Origin: Cryptomeria japonica | Taxonomy: Eukaryota > Streptophyta > Pinopsida > Cupressales > Cupressaceae | Length of the DNA stretch: 64,000 nt | NCBI RefSeq assembly: GCF_030272615.1 | Contig: NC_081408.1 | Coordinates: 305,903,450 to 305,967,449, forward strand | Direction: 5' to 3' | Shown here: positions 31,851 through 43,974 of the stretch, in pieces | Layout: each line of letters begins with the position of its first letter | Position numbering within the stretch: position 1 is the first letter of the stretch | Notes under the pieces: model-generated | What the model saw: only the letters and a program-made list of their open reading frames with translations | Told to the model about the DNA's origin: nothing | Databases searched by the model: none | Translations under genes and position numbers: made by a program

Positions 31851-33330
31851 TGATAGAGGGGAAAATCTCTAGTGCCTTTGCAAGCGACAATGATATAAGT
31901 TAGAGTAGTCATGTCGTCAACCATGGTACAAGAGCTAGAATGGGGAGGTGAAGAGAGTATGGCCCTAAACATAATGCAAAGGGTATTCCCCCAATAATCA
32001 TGAAGAGTTTGGTGGTGGACCACCTCTAAGGTCACATTGTTGGCCTTAAGTTGAATATACACTAGATCATTAGAAACTACCAATAACTTTATGTGATTTG
32101 CAAAATTAGTATAAACATAAATATTAATAAACATGAAAACATTCTTATCTTTCCAAATTCTAAAAAGAATATCCAACATAAAATTTTACCATATCTAGGT
32201 AAATTTTGTAAAATATTTAGCTTCATCATCAAGAAAAATATTATACCATACAAAGAGATCTAGTGTAAAATGATTGTTCCACAACTAAGCTAACTGCATT
32301 TGAGTTTAAAACAAAAACAAATGTTTAATTGTTGGATTAAAAACCAAAAAATGTGTTGACTAATTACCAATGGGAAGAATAACCACAAGGAAAATATGTA
32401 AACTTGAGTTCCCTCACTTTCTAGACTATCTCAAAGTATTTCATTTAAATAAAATATAGTGATTGAAGAGACTATGTTGAATTCAACTTGTCCAAAGGAT
32501 TGACTATTCCATTATATTACATGGCTATCTAATATATTCAATTTGTTGTCATCACTGTTAGAATCAACATGTCCAAATGATTGACTATTTAAGGAGATGA
32601 ATTCTCTCTAACAAGTTCATATAAACAAATTTCTCTTGATACAATTTCCCCAAATGTTAGTACATTATACAAGGAAAACCTTTTCTAATTAGTATAATTT
32701 TTTAAGATTATTTTCATAGGTAAAGTTCATATTTTTGTGCTTGGTTCAATTTTCCAACCCATATAGATTAGATTTACAAGTATATCATTGAATCAATGGG
32801 TGAACAAATAGTTTACTATTTTTAAACTATTGTTTTATAGATCTATTTTGTTAAATATGTCAAATTATTTAATAATTGTTATAATAGTAATTGCTTAATT
32901 AAATTAAAAGTTAAATTCTTTTTATTTACTTATTATATTAATTCTCATATTTATTATGTCATTTTTAATAATCTCAATCTTAAAACCCTAACATAATTAA
33001 TATTTATTAGTTATTTTAAATGAATGTTTTATAAAAAGATTTTATTTTAAATAAGAAATTGCATAGACTTATTCATTTGGTATCTTATAGAATGTTTTAT
33101 GTGTGCAATTTTAAAACAATATAATTTATTTAAATTGTAGAACATAATATTCATTCCATTATACTCTTAAATCTTAATTTTCATTTTATGACTGACTATA
33201 ATTTAGTTATTAATGTCTAGATGCATTCTACACTAAGAATAGATTTGACAGCCAAATTTACATCTCAAAATATTAATATTTGTTTTTTCTTAAATAAGAA
33301 ACCCACTCCTGATTTTTTAAAATAAAATTT
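31740..33330. repeat. 1.6-kb spacer module, copy A
   Basis: Paired with copy B (33347-35060). Shared anchors in order: the GGCCCATCTATGCCATTGGAA type start, GTTTGGTGGTGGACCACCTC, CATGGCTATCTAATATATTCAA, TATTTATTATGTCATTT, CATTCTACA. A minus-strand frame (31760-32179) with VTLEVVHHQTLHDYWG recurs in other copies but in broken form; I do not recognise it. Confidence 0.75.
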
Positions 33331-33346
33331 AAAATTGTTACTATGT

Positions 33347-35060
33347 AACGAAATTTATCTTGAGCCTCAAGGGGGGCCCATCTATACCATTGGAAGGACG
33401 TAGGTGAGAAATGAATAGGTGTTGACCAACTAGAAAGTCACTTAGCTGATGACAGAGAGAGCCATCTCTAGTGCCTTTGAAAGCAACATTGTTCTAAGTT
33501 AGAGCTTAGCCATGTCATTGGACCTAGTAGACAATCTAGAATGGAAAGGTGAAGAGAATCAGGTCCTAACCATAGTGCAAAGGGTATCCACCAATGATCA
33601 TGAAGAGTTTGGTGGTGGACCACCTCCAAGGTCATTTTATTGGACTTAAGCTGAATATACACTAGATCAATAGAAACAAAAAACATTAACAAATATGGAA
33701 ACATTCTTATCTTTCCGAATTCTAAAAGGAATATCCTACATAAAAGCTTACCGTACCTAGGTGAATTTTGTAAAATATTTAGCTCCACAATAAAAAAAAT
33801 ATATTATACCACGCAAAGAGTTCTAGTGTAAAATGCTTGAAAATGTAATCAATCCACAACTAAGATAACTATATTTAAGTTTTAAAAAAAACCAAATGTT
33901 TGGTTGTTGGATTAAAAACAATCAAGTGTGTTGACTAACTACCTATAGGAAGGATAACCACAAAGAAAATATGTAATCTTGAGTTGCATCACTTTTTAGA
34001 CTATGTGGAAGTGTTTATCCAATAAAAGATAGTGATTGAAGAGTCCTTCTTGAATTCAAGTTGTCCAAAGGATTGACTAAATTCCATGATATTACATGGC
34101 TATCTAATATATTCAATTTGTTTTCATCATGGTTAAAGGATTAACTATTTAAGGAGATGAAATTTGTCTAACAAGTTCATAAATAAATTTTTCTAGATTC
34201 TATTTCCCTTTAAATGCTAGTACATTACAGATTGAAAACCTTTTCTACCTTTTCTAATTAGCATAATTTTATTAGATTTTTTTCATAGGCGAAGTTCATA
34301 TTCTTGTGCTTTGTTCAATTCTTCACCCATATAGATTATATTTACATATATATCCTTGAATTAATGGGCAAAGAAATAGTTTACTATTTAAAAATTGTTG
34401 ATTTATAGATCTATTTTTTTAGTATGTTAAATTATTTAATAATATTTATAATTGCAATTGCTTAATCAAATTGAAAGTTAATTACTTTTTATTTACTTAT
34501 TACATCAATTCTCATATTTATTATGTCATTTGTTATCAATGCCAATCCTAAAATCGTCACATAATTAATATTTTTTACTTATTTTAAATGAAAGTTTAAT
34601 AAAAAGATTTTATTTTAAATATAAAATTGTGTAGACTTATTGATTTGATATTTAATAGAATGTTTTGTGTGCGCAATATTAAAAAAAAACAAAAATAGTT
34701 TAAATTGTAGAACATAATATTCATTTAATTATACTTTTAAATCTTTTATTTTATTTTTTATTTTACAATTGAATACAATTTTCTTGTTAATGAGAGGCAT
34801 TCAACAATGGTAGCTAGGAGTCTTTTTTTTTTTTATGATAATTAAACTACTGGATAGGGCCAATCCCCTTCATTCTAAATAAGATAAAAAATACACCACG
34901 ATCATAGAGTTCCAGCTGAAAATACATATTTCCAGATAGTTCTAAATAAGATGAAAAATACACCATGATCATGATCATAGAGTTCCAATTAGGAGTCAAT
35001 TTGACAACTATTTACATGTCAAAATATTAATATTTAATATTTTCTATATAAGAAATCTAG
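33347..35060. repeat. 1.6-kb spacer module, copy B
   Basis: Tandem neighbour of copy A and nearly identical to 42027-43745 upstream of SAUR4. Contains the small retroposon 34823-34989 absent from copy A. Confidence 0.8.
34823..34989 (-). mobile_element. Small poly(A) retroposon (~167 bp) in SAUR2 unit
   Basis: Begins with 12 T on the plus strand (a poly(A) tail on the minus strand) and is flanked by TAGGAGTC (34815-34822 and 34990-34997). The SAUR1 unit shows the empty site (AGCAAGGAGTAAAGTTGG). Inside, a ~70-bp segment (AAATAAGATAAAAAATACACC, ATCATAGAGTTCCA) occurs twice. Family not identified; SINE-like by ends. Confidence 0.65.
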
Positions 35061-35289
35061 TACAAATTCTTTTGAATAAATGTATTTAAGATATCTATAC
35101 AAATATAGATAAGAAATCTACTATAATTTTTTTTTTATAAATGTATTTCAGATATCTATACTAATATATATAAAAAATATTATTATTATTATTATTTTAA
35201 GTTGAAAGTAATAACGTGATGGAAGGATAACTGTCTAACATTTAATAACAAATTTAAATTTTGTATAACATTGTATATAGTTAATGACA

Positions 35290-35797
35290 GTTTTATTTTG
35301 TTGAGGAAACTTCCTCGTAAGTCCTAAGACCAAAAGAGAATTAATTGGGCAGAAGGAGCGCCAGCTGAGGATTCACCAACGTGAACTTTAATAAGTAGAT
35401 AAAGTACGTAAAGTACAGGTCTTAAAAGGCTCACCTGCACTGAAATTAAAAATATGTCGACAAATAGAGAGACTGAGAATCCCCAGAGCACATGGGTATT
35501 CCAGGCGCAACCCAAATAATGTCTTCGACCAACCATCGAAATAATGGAATCAGAAGAAAAAGAGGAAACGCGGAGGAACATCAGCCAAAATATTATACAA
35601 TTTTCTCAAACAACTGCTCTTCTGTCAAACACTATGTTTTTCTTTGAGTTGCATTGTTTATCAACGGTGAGTTTAATTTATCTTTGTAACGCGGCATTCT
35701 CGATCTTATATAATTTCACAGACCAACTTCATATTCTCTCACAATTGTCTATTTACTTTCTCTGTGTTGTTCATCTCACTTTGCAGATTTGTACGCC
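35290..35797 (+). promoter_or_regulatory. SAUR2 promoter block
   Basis: Same element order as SAUR1: GAGGAAACTTCCTC, AGAGAATTAATTG, CCAGCTGAGGATTC, AAGTACGTAAAGTACAGG, a CACATGGG box, AACGCGGAGGAA, TATATAA at 35707-35713 (91 bp before ATG). Also TGTCGAC and TGTCTT, both TGTCNN-type auxin response cores. Confidence 0.6.
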
Positions 35798-36199
35798 ATG
35801 TCTATTCTCTCACGGTGCCTTCGCCTGCGCAGTGAAAATTCTGTGGACTACCAAGTTTTAGGTGGTGATGGTTCGAATCCCAAGAGCTTAAAAAGGCGAT
35901 GCCTTGTGAAGAATGCACAACGATTGAAGAAGATATTGTACAAGTATAAGCGGCGCAGTGATGATATTCCCAAGGGTTGTGTGGCGGTGCGTGTGGGAAA
36001 AGAGAATGAGGTCACTCGATTTGTGATACCCATTTTCTTGTTAAATCATCCGCTTTTTATGGATTTTCTCGAAGAAGCTCAAGATGAATTTGGTTTCATG
36101 CAAGAGGGGATTCTGAGAGTTCCCTGTTCTCCTCAGGAGTTTGTCCAGGCAAAGAATCTCATCTTACCAAGTAGTGATTCTAAAAGAATGTGGAGGTAA
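35798..36199 (+). CDS. SAUR2: small auxin-up RNA family protein, 133 aa
   Basis: Intact intronless frame. N-terminus MSILSRCLRLRSENSVDYQV, basic linker KKILYKYKRRSDD, SAUR domain at about residues 52-118 with IPKGCVAVRVGKENEVTRF, IPIFLLNHPLFMDFLEEA and GILRVPCSPQEF. Expected to act like other SAURs, on PP2C.D phosphatases at the plasma membrane or in the nucleus. Differs from SAUR4 by few residues; the two units are a duplication. Start chosen as the first ATG, 91 bp after the TATA box. Confidence 0.92.
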   Translation: MSILSRCLRLRSENSVDYQVLGGDGSNPKSLKRRCLVKNAQRLKKILYKYKRRSDDIPKGCVAVRVGKENEVTRFVIPIFLLNHPLFMDFLEEAQDEFGFMQEGILRVPCSPQEFVQAKNLILPSSDSKRMWR

Positions 36200-36889
36200 T
36201 GGTGTATGTAGGATTGTATTTTTAGTTCCTGTGGCTTTTTGGTAGAAGTACAAGGAAAAGCTTGTATTTTGAACTTGTCGAAACAAAACTGACTAAAGAA
36301 ATTCTATTAATTTTATATATGCAATTTTTATTCAATCAGCTCGCCAAACTGCTGGGTATTGCTGGCTATTGATGTAAGACTGAAAACAAAATGTACAGAT
36401 CTCTGTTTTACCAAATCTAATTATGTCCTGTGTTTTATTTAATTTATGACAATATAGAACTCATTCGTGTCTAAGATTTCAATTTAATGGAGAAAGAAGA
36501 TACAGAAAGTGTTTATAAGCAAAGGAGAAAATTGTATGGTAGAATTTGTAGTGTTTAGCTACTTGTTATGTAGTGTGCCTACATATGTGGTAAGCAATGC
36601 AATTGACCCGATGGCAGGTTACGAAGCACAAGATCGGCTTTCAAAATCTTGTGTGCTGCTACGAAGTGTTTTTCATTTTCTGAGTCTCGCCATTACTATA
36701 ACAATGAAGAATGCAAAGTGATTAACCTGTGATGTTGAATAAATGAATATCGAACAGCGTGAGACAGTAATTATCAATTTGGACAAGTGGCAACTTTTTC
36801 TTAATGAAATAGATCTTTATAAATCAAAGGAAATAGATACAAGTTTATCCTAGAAAAATCTATAACAAAGTAGAAACTAAGCATTTAAA
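36200..36889. other. SAUR2 3' flank
   Basis: Homologous to the SAUR1, SAUR3 and SAUR4 3' flanks (GAAAAGCTTGTATTTTG, CTCGCCAAACTGCTGG). A 70-codon frame at 36509-36721 has no support in the other copies. Confidence 0.6.
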
Positions 36890-37400
36890 GCTATAAATCT
36901 TACATTGGGGAGACGTCATTTGGGTAACCTCACCTTTTGTGAGGCAAGTCTTTTTTATAAGGACTAATAAGAGTATTGTCTTTTATATTTTGTAATCTAA
37001 AATTTGGAATTTTCTGTAGTTGAGATTGAAAATCATGTCTTGATCACAAAATGATGAGAACCCAATAAAAGAATTTATCTTAACCTTTAAGAGGGGTTCA
37101 TTTATGCTTTAGAAGGATGCAAGTGAGCAATACGTAGGTGACCATTTGGGTAACATCACCCTTTATGAAGCAAATATTATATATAATCTATAGGCTCTAG
37201 ACCAATAAGAGCACTGTCTTCTACTTTTTGAGTACTAAAATTTGGAGATATGGTTGAGATTGAGAACCACTTCTCAATGACAAAACGGTGATAACTACAT
37301 AAGGGGATTTATCTTGATCCTCAAGAGGGGCCCATCTATGCCATTGTAAAGATGCAAGTGACCAATGAATAGGTGGTGACCAACTAGAAAGTTGCTAAGT
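36890..37400. repeat. ~238-bp tandem repeat, SAUR2 unit
   Basis: Same repeat as 31310-31850, anchored on TTTGGGTAACCTCACC and TTTGGGTAACATCACC. It runs into a spacer module that breaks off at about 37695, where unrelated sequence begins. Confidence 0.7.
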
Positions 37401-37935
37401 TGATGATAGAGAAGGCCATCTCTAGTGCCTTTGGAAGTGCCATTGATCCAAGTTAGAGTAGCCATGCCATTAGCTCTTGTAGAAGATCTATAATGGAGAG
37501 GTGAAGAGAATAGGGTCCCAACCACAATGCAAAGGGCATTCCCCCAATGATCAAGATGAGTTTGGTGGTGGACCACCTCCAAGGCCACTTTGTTAGCCAA
37601 CAAAATTGAATACACATTAGATATTTAGAAACTACCAATGATTTTATATGATTTGCAAAATTAGTATAAATAGAAACATTATGAAACATTTCTATTTTGA
37701 AGACCTTCCTGCTCTGTACTTTGATCTCTATTTTTGCCCTGTTTTGCATTATGAAGGATAGGAATAATTTGGTTGTTGATGCCATGAGAGGTAACAAGAA
37801 AAGAATTGAGCTGCTCTCCTGTGATGAATGGAAAGATAAGCCAAAGGCATGAGCTATTCTGGAAACGACCAAGATGATAGGGTATATGGAGAGAATTGTT
37901 GGGAAAAACCCTAACTTACCCAAACTTTCAAAAAG

Positions 37936-39100
37936 AATTGGAAAGATGGAAAAATTACCATAGGAGGAAGAAAGGTTGAAATTGACGAAGGGATGATCGC
38001 AGAAGTCACTAGCATGCAGAAAGTTTTACAAAGACATAAAGGTTATAGAGGCTTCTATCAAGAGATTCCTGAAGGAAGAGTCTGAGAAAACCAAGTTGGT
38101 GAAATCCGGCAAGACCTACTACTCGTCGAAGGTGATAAAGAAGGTATGGAGATGGATTCTATTTGCTGTCAAGCAATATGTGACTCTTGATGGTACATAC
38201 TTTCGTGTCTATGGTTATCACTTTGTGCTTCTGAATCATTTTTGTCATAAAGATCTAGTGTCTATAGCCTTCTATCTGTTTAGCTCCCTTAACACTAGCA
38301 TTAAGGATTTTAGGGCTAATCCAGATAGTAACCCTCCCATGCATGAAGCGTTTATGTTGCTTTTATACAACCATGTCAAGGCCTCCTCTGTGTAGCATTC
38401 TATCACTAAGATTTCAGATTTGGATGATGAGTTTGAGAACTTAGAAGACAGTGAAGATGAGGGGTATGATACTGAGTGGGAAGATGATGGTGATAGGATT
38501 ACCTCTTCTAAAGGTTCCAGCAAGGGGAAGGACAAAGATATGGCTTCAAGGTCTGGTAAAAATTAAGTTGGAAAATGGGTTAAAGGAAAAAGGAGTAAGG
38601 TTCAGGAGGAGGACAACTCACTTGAAGATGATGATGAGGGGATGGAGACTGATAGTGATGATATTAGCCCAGATAAAGGGAATGATTTTCTAAATGTCCA
38701 ACCCAATCCTTTTAATCCTCTGGACCCCAATAAAAGGAAATATAATGTTGAAGAAGATGGGAAGATGGTGAAGGAAGGTGATACTCTGTCTCCCAATGAT
38801 AAAACTACTGGTGCTAACGTGGAGACCTTGGATAATACAGCTCCTAAGATCAACATTGATACCATAAACTCTCCTTTAACCATGCTGAATACTGCGAAGA
38901 GTGGGATGATGGAGTTCTGCAAGGTTATTGATTGGGTCTATTCGGAGATGGATAGTTTGAAGAACAAGCAAGAGGATTCATCCAGGAAAGTGGATACCTT
39001 AGAAGCTATTGGAATAGGTAAGCTCAGTACCCTGCCTAACTACCTAAATGAATTGACATGTCAATGGGAGACATCTACAATGACGTCAAAATGTTCGTAA
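37936..39100 (+). pseudogene. Broken gene of unknown, probably repetitive, family
   Basis: Plus-strand frame with one frameshift near 38060 and stops at 38393 (TAG) and 38563 (TAA). The first part, GKITIGGRKVEIDEGMIAEV, and the next, KVWRWILFAVKQYVTLDGTYF then YGYHFVLLNHFCH, look like one folded domain. An acidic stretch follows (DDEFENLEDSEDEGYDTEWE), then a Lys-rich part and a coiled-coil-like end. I do not recognise the family. It replaces the spacer module expected before SAUR3, so it came with an insertion or rearrangement whose ends I cannot define. Confidence 0.45.
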
Positions 39101-40045
39101 ACAAAAATTCAATTTTGAAACAATTTGAAATGCAAATGATGGATAAATGCATTAAATATGCCATACTTTGGTTTTTGTGGAAGTGTTATTTTATTACTCC
39201 AAATAAAATAGAGCCCTCACCACTTGTCTACAACTATATGAAACTATTACATTCAAATGATAGTGGAAGAGTGCCATAATATTTTAAAAAAAGAGAATAA
39301 TCAATAAAATCAAGTAGTGTTGAGAGGTTAGTGGAGGAGTGGGCTTGTCATTGTGAGTATCTGACGATTCTAAATTCTAGGTTCATGCTATCGTCTTAGA
39401 TAATGCTTGCACATACTTAAGCAACTATATTATTATCCATATTTTTGAAACTCTTGTATACTACTAATATTGTTGCAATCATCAGATTCCTTTCTATTAT
39501 AAGATATCTCTCGGCACAATTTACCCATATTTTTTAAATATAGATATTCTAGTTATGTCGAGAGGCATCTACAATGACATCAAAATGTCCATAAACAAAA
39601 ATTCAATTTTGAAACAATTTGATATGCAAATGACGGGTAATTGCATGAAATATGCCATCGTTTGATTTTTGTGGAGGTGTTATTTTATTACTCCAAATAA
39701 AATAGAACCCTTGCCACTTGTCTCTAGCTATATGAAATTGTTACATTCAAATGATAGTGGAAGGGTGCCATAATATTTAAAAGGGAACAATCAATAAAAT
39801 CAAGTAGCATTGAGAGGTTAGTGAAGGAGTGTGCTTGACATTGTGAGTATCTAACGATTCTAAATTCCAGGTTCATGCTGTCGTCCTAGATAATGCTGGT
39901 ACATACTTAAGCAACTCTATTATTATCCATATTTTTGAAACTCTTGTATACTAATAATATTACTGCAATCGTCAAATTCCCTTCTAGTATATGATATCTC
40001 TCGGCATAATTTACCTATATTTTTTAAATATAGATATACCAGTAA
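39066..40045. repeat. Two-copy ~494-bp tandem repeat
   Basis: Copy 1 from about 39066 and copy 2 from about 39560, offset 494 bp, with shared blocks such as CATCTACAATGAC, CAATTTTGAAACAATTTG, GTTATTTTATTACTCC and ACATACTTAAGCAACT. Copy 2 ends just before the SAUR3 promoter block. Confidence 0.9.
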
Positions 40046-40074
40046 CAATTTTAAATTTTAGTTAATGACAATTT

Positions 40075-40532
40075 TATTTTGCCGAGGAAACTTCCTCACA
40101 AGTCCCAACATCAACAGAGAATTAATTGTACCAGCTGAGGATTCACCAACGTTTATTTTAATATGCAGAGAAGTACGTAAAGTACAGGTATGAAAAGGAA
40201 CACCTGCACCAGAAATGAAATTATATCGACAAAGGGATAGATTGAAAGAGCCCAGAGGACATGGGTGTTCCGGGACCAAATAATGTCTTCCAACCGTCAA
40301 AACAAAGGAATCTGAGAAGAAGAGAAACGCGGAGGAATATTATACAACTGCTCTTCTGTCAAACACTATGCCTTTCTTTGAGTTGCATTGTTTATCAACC
40401 GCGAGTTAATTTCTATTTTTGGAACGCGGCATTTTCCATATTATATAATTTCACAGATCAACTTCATATTCTCTCACAACCGTCTATTTACTTTCTCTGT
40501 GTTGTTCATCTCACTTTGCAGATTTGTTTGTC
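40075..40532 (+). promoter_or_regulatory. SAUR3 promoter block
   Basis: GAGGAAACTTCCTC, AGAGAATTAATTG, CCAGCTGAGGATTC, AAGTACGTAAAGTACAGG, ACATGGG, AACGCGGAGGAA and TATATAA (40442-40448, 91 bp before ATG). Confidence 0.6.
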
Positions 40533-40928
40533 ATGTCAATTTTTTCACGGTGCCTTCGCCTGTGCAGCGAAAATTCTGTGGACTACCAAGTTTTAAGCAG
40601 TGATAGTTCGAATGAGAATAGCTTAAAAAGGCAGTGCCTTGTGAAGAAAGCACAATGGTTGAAGAAGTTATTGTATAAGCGACGTAGTGATGATATTCCC
40701 AATGGTTGTGTGGCAGTGCAGGTGGGAAAAGAGAATGAGGTCACTCGATTTGTGATACCCATTTTCTTGTTAAATCATCAGCTTTTTCTGGATTTTCTAG
40801 AAGAAGCCCAACATGAATTTGGTTTCATGCATGAGGGGATTCTGAGAGTTCCTTGTTCTCCTCAGGAGTTTGTCCAGGCAAAGAATCTCATCTTACTGAG
40901 TAGTGATTCTAAGACAATCTGGAGGTAA
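40533..40928 (+). CDS. SAUR3: small auxin-up RNA family protein, 131 aa
   Basis: Intact intronless frame, MSIFSRCLRLCSENSVDYQV start. The SAUR domain shows DDIPNGCVAVQVGKENEV, PIFLLNHQLFLDFLEEAQ, HEFGFMHEGILRVPC. The near-invariant Pro of the NHP motif is Gln, and several charged residues are changed, so it may be drifting or specialised. Same promoter and 3' flank as its neighbours. Confidence 0.88.
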   Translation: MSIFSRCLRLCSENSVDYQVLSSDSSNENSLKRQCLVKKAQWLKKLLYKRRSDDIPNGCVAVQVGKENEVTRFVIPIFLLNHQLFLDFLEEAQHEFGFMHEGILRVPCSPQEFVQAKNLILLSSDSKTIWR

Positions 40929-41619
40929 TGGTGTATGAGGAATTGTTTTTTTCGGTTCCTGTAACTTTTTTGTAGAAGTACAAGGAAATGCTTGTATTTT
41001 GGACTTGTCGAAACAAAACTGACTAAAGAAATTCTATTCATTTTATATTTGCAATTTTTATTCAACTGGCTCGCCAAACTGCTGGCTATTGATGTAAGAC
41101 TGAAAACAAAATGTACAGATCTCTGTTTTATCAAATCTAATTATGGCTTGTGCTTTCGTTTGCTTTATAACAGAACATAACTTATTTGTGTCAAATACTT
41201 CAATTTTCTGGAGAAAAAGATCCAGAATATGTTTAGGAAATGAGAAAATTGTATGGTAGAATTTGAGCGAGCAAATTGCTTCTCGTGATTATTGAGAATG
41301 TAGAGCGCTTACGTATGTGGCAAGCAAGAGCAAGAGCAAGAGCAGTTTTCGAGGTCCTTTATTCTTTTTCTGAGACTCGCCATCACTGATTTATAACAAT
41401 AAAGAATGCAAAGTGGTTAACATGTAATGTAGAATAAATGAATAACGAACATGATGAAACAGTGACTATAAATTTGGATTAGTGGAACTTTTTCTTTATG
41501 AAATAGATGTCTATAAGTCGAAGGAAATAAATACTAGTTTATCTTTAAAATAGTCTATTACCTAAACTAATAAAAATTAGGAAACAAAGTATAAGCTAAG
41601 CATTTTGAAGTTATTAAGC
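40929..41619. other. SAUR3 3' flank
   Basis: Homologous to the other SAUR 3' flanks. A minus-strand frame at 40862-41134 overlaps the gene end and has no support of its own. Confidence 0.6.
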
Positions 41620-42020
41620 ATACATTGGCAAGAGATCATTTGAGTAACCTCATCATTTGCGAGGAAGTGTTTTGTATAGTGTATATCTTCTCGAACAATA
41701 AGAGCATTGTCTTATATTTTTATGAGGTCTAAAATTTGGAATTTGATGCTGTTGAGATTGAAAACCATGCCTTGATCACAAAATTATGAGAACCCAAAGA
41801 AGAAATTTATCTTCACTCTCAAGAGAGGTCCATCTATGCATTAAAAGGATGCAAGTGAGCAATGGGCATGTGACCATTTGGGTAGCCTCGCCCATTGTGA
41901 GGCAAGTCTTACATATCATTTATAGGCTCTAGACCAATAAGAGAATTGTCTTCTATTTTTTGAGTACTATGATTTGGAACTTCATGTGGTTGATATAGAG
42001 AATCACTCAATGAAAATATG
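41620..42020. repeat. ~238-bp tandem repeat, SAUR3-SAUR4 spacer
   Basis: Two copies anchored at about 41637 and 41874 (CATTTGAGTAACCTCATC and CATTTGGGTAGCCTCGCC). Confidence 0.7.
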
Positions 42021-42026
42021 GTGATA

Positions 42027-43745
42027 ACTATGTAACAGAATTTATCTTGAGCCTCAAGGGGGGCCCATCTATGCCATTGGAAGGATGCAAGTGAGAAATG
42101 AATAGGTGTTGACCAACTAGAAAGTCACTTAGCTGATGACAGAGAGAGCCATCTCTAGTGCCTTTGAAAGCAACATTGATCTAAGTTAGAGCTTAGCCAT
42201 GTCATTGGACCTAGTAGATGATCTAGAATGGAGAGGTGAAGAGAATCGGGTCCTAACCATAGTGCAAAGGGTATCCACCAATGATCATGAAGAGTTTGGT
42301 GGTGGACCACCTCCAAGGTCAGTTTGTTGGACTTAAGTTGAATATACACTAGATCATTAGAAACAAAAACATTAACAAATATGGAAACATTCTTATCTTT
42401 CCGAATTCTAAAAGGAATATCCTACATAAAAGCTTACCATACCTAGGTGAATTTTGTAAAATATTTAGCTCCACTATCAAAATATAATATTATACCATGC
42501 AAAGGGCTCTAGTGTAAAATGCTTGAAAATGTAATCGATACACAACTAAGCTAACTACATTTGAGTTTAAAACAAAAAAAAATGTTTGATTGTTGGATTA
42601 AAAACAACCAAGTGTGCTAACTAATTGCCTATAGGAAGAATAACCACAAAGAAAATATGTAATCTTGAGCTACATCACTTTCTAGACTATGTGGAAGTGT
42701 TTATCCAATAAAAGATAGTGATTGAAGAGTCCATATTGAATTCAAGTTGTCCAAAGGATTGACTAAATTACATTATATTACATGGCTGTCTAATATATTC
42801 AATTTCTTTTCATCATGGTTAAAGGATTGACTATTTAAGGAGATGAAATCTGTCTAACAAGTTCATAAACAAATGTTTCTAGATTCTATTTCCCTTTAAA
42901 TGTTGGTACATTACAGATTGAAAAAGTTTTCTAATAAACATAATTTTACTAGATTTTTTCATAGGCAAAGTTCATATTCTTGTGCTTTGTTCAGTTTTTC
43001 ATCCATATAGATTAGATTTACAAATATGTCCTTGAATCAATGGGTGAAGAAATAGTTTACTATTTAAAAATTGTTGATTTATAGATCTATTTTTTTAATA
43101 TGTTAAATTATTTAATAATATTTATAATTGTAATTGCTTAATCAAATTGAAAGTTAATTACTTTTTTATTTACTTATTACATCAATTCTCATATTTATTA
43201 TGTCATTTGTTATCAATCTCAATCCTAAAACCCTAACATTATTAATATTTTTTTCTTATTTTAAATGAAAGTTTAATAACAAGATTTTATTTTAAAAAGA
43301 AAATTGTGTAGACTTATTGATTTGATATTTAATAGAATGTTTTGCATATGCAATATTAAGACAATATATATTTTTGAATTGTAGAAGACAATATTCATTT
43401 AATTATACTTTTAAATCTTTTATTTTATTTTTTATTTTACAATTGAATACAATTTTCTTTTTAATGTGAGGCATTGAAGAATGACAATTAGGAGTTGATT
43501 TTTTTTTCTTTTTTTTTTTGGATAATTAAACTACTGGATATGGCCAATCCCCTTCATTCTAAATAAGATAAAAAATACACCACGATCATAGAGTTCCAGC
43601 TGAAAATGCAGTATTTCTAAATAGTTCTAAATAAGATGAAAAATACACCATGATCATGATCATATAGTTCCAACTAGGAGTAGATTTGACAACCATTTAC
43701 ATGTCAAAATATTAATATTTAATATTTTCTATATAAGAAATCCAG
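42027..43745. repeat. 1.6-kb spacer module upstream of SAUR4
   Basis: Near-copy of 33347-35060, offset about 8.68 kb, including the small retroposon. Part of the SAUR2/SAUR4 segmental duplication. Confidence 0.85.
43496..43674 (-). mobile_element. Small poly(A) retroposon in SAUR4 unit
   Basis: Same insert as 34823-34989 at the same spot: a T-rich start and the flanking TAGGAGT duplication (43489-43495 and 43675-43681). Inherited through the unit duplication. Confidence 0.65.
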
Positions 43746-43974
43746 TACAAATTCTTTTGAATAAATGTATTTAAGATATCTATACAAATATAGATAAGAA
43801 ATCTACTATAGATTCTTTTTAATAAATGTAGTTAAGATATCTATACTTATATATAAAAAATATTATTATTATTTTTTTAAATTAAAAGTAATAACGTGAT
43901 GGAAGGATAACTGTCTAACATTTAATAACAACTTTAAATTTGATTTAAACATTTTATATTGTTAATGACAGTTT

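Noticed and set aside
35660-35797. Possible intron in the SAUR 5' region (GTGAGT ... TTTGCAG before the ATG)
   Set aside because: The conserved TATA box lies between these sites, about 90 bp before the ATG, so the transcript would start after the supposed donor; SAUR genes are normally intronless.
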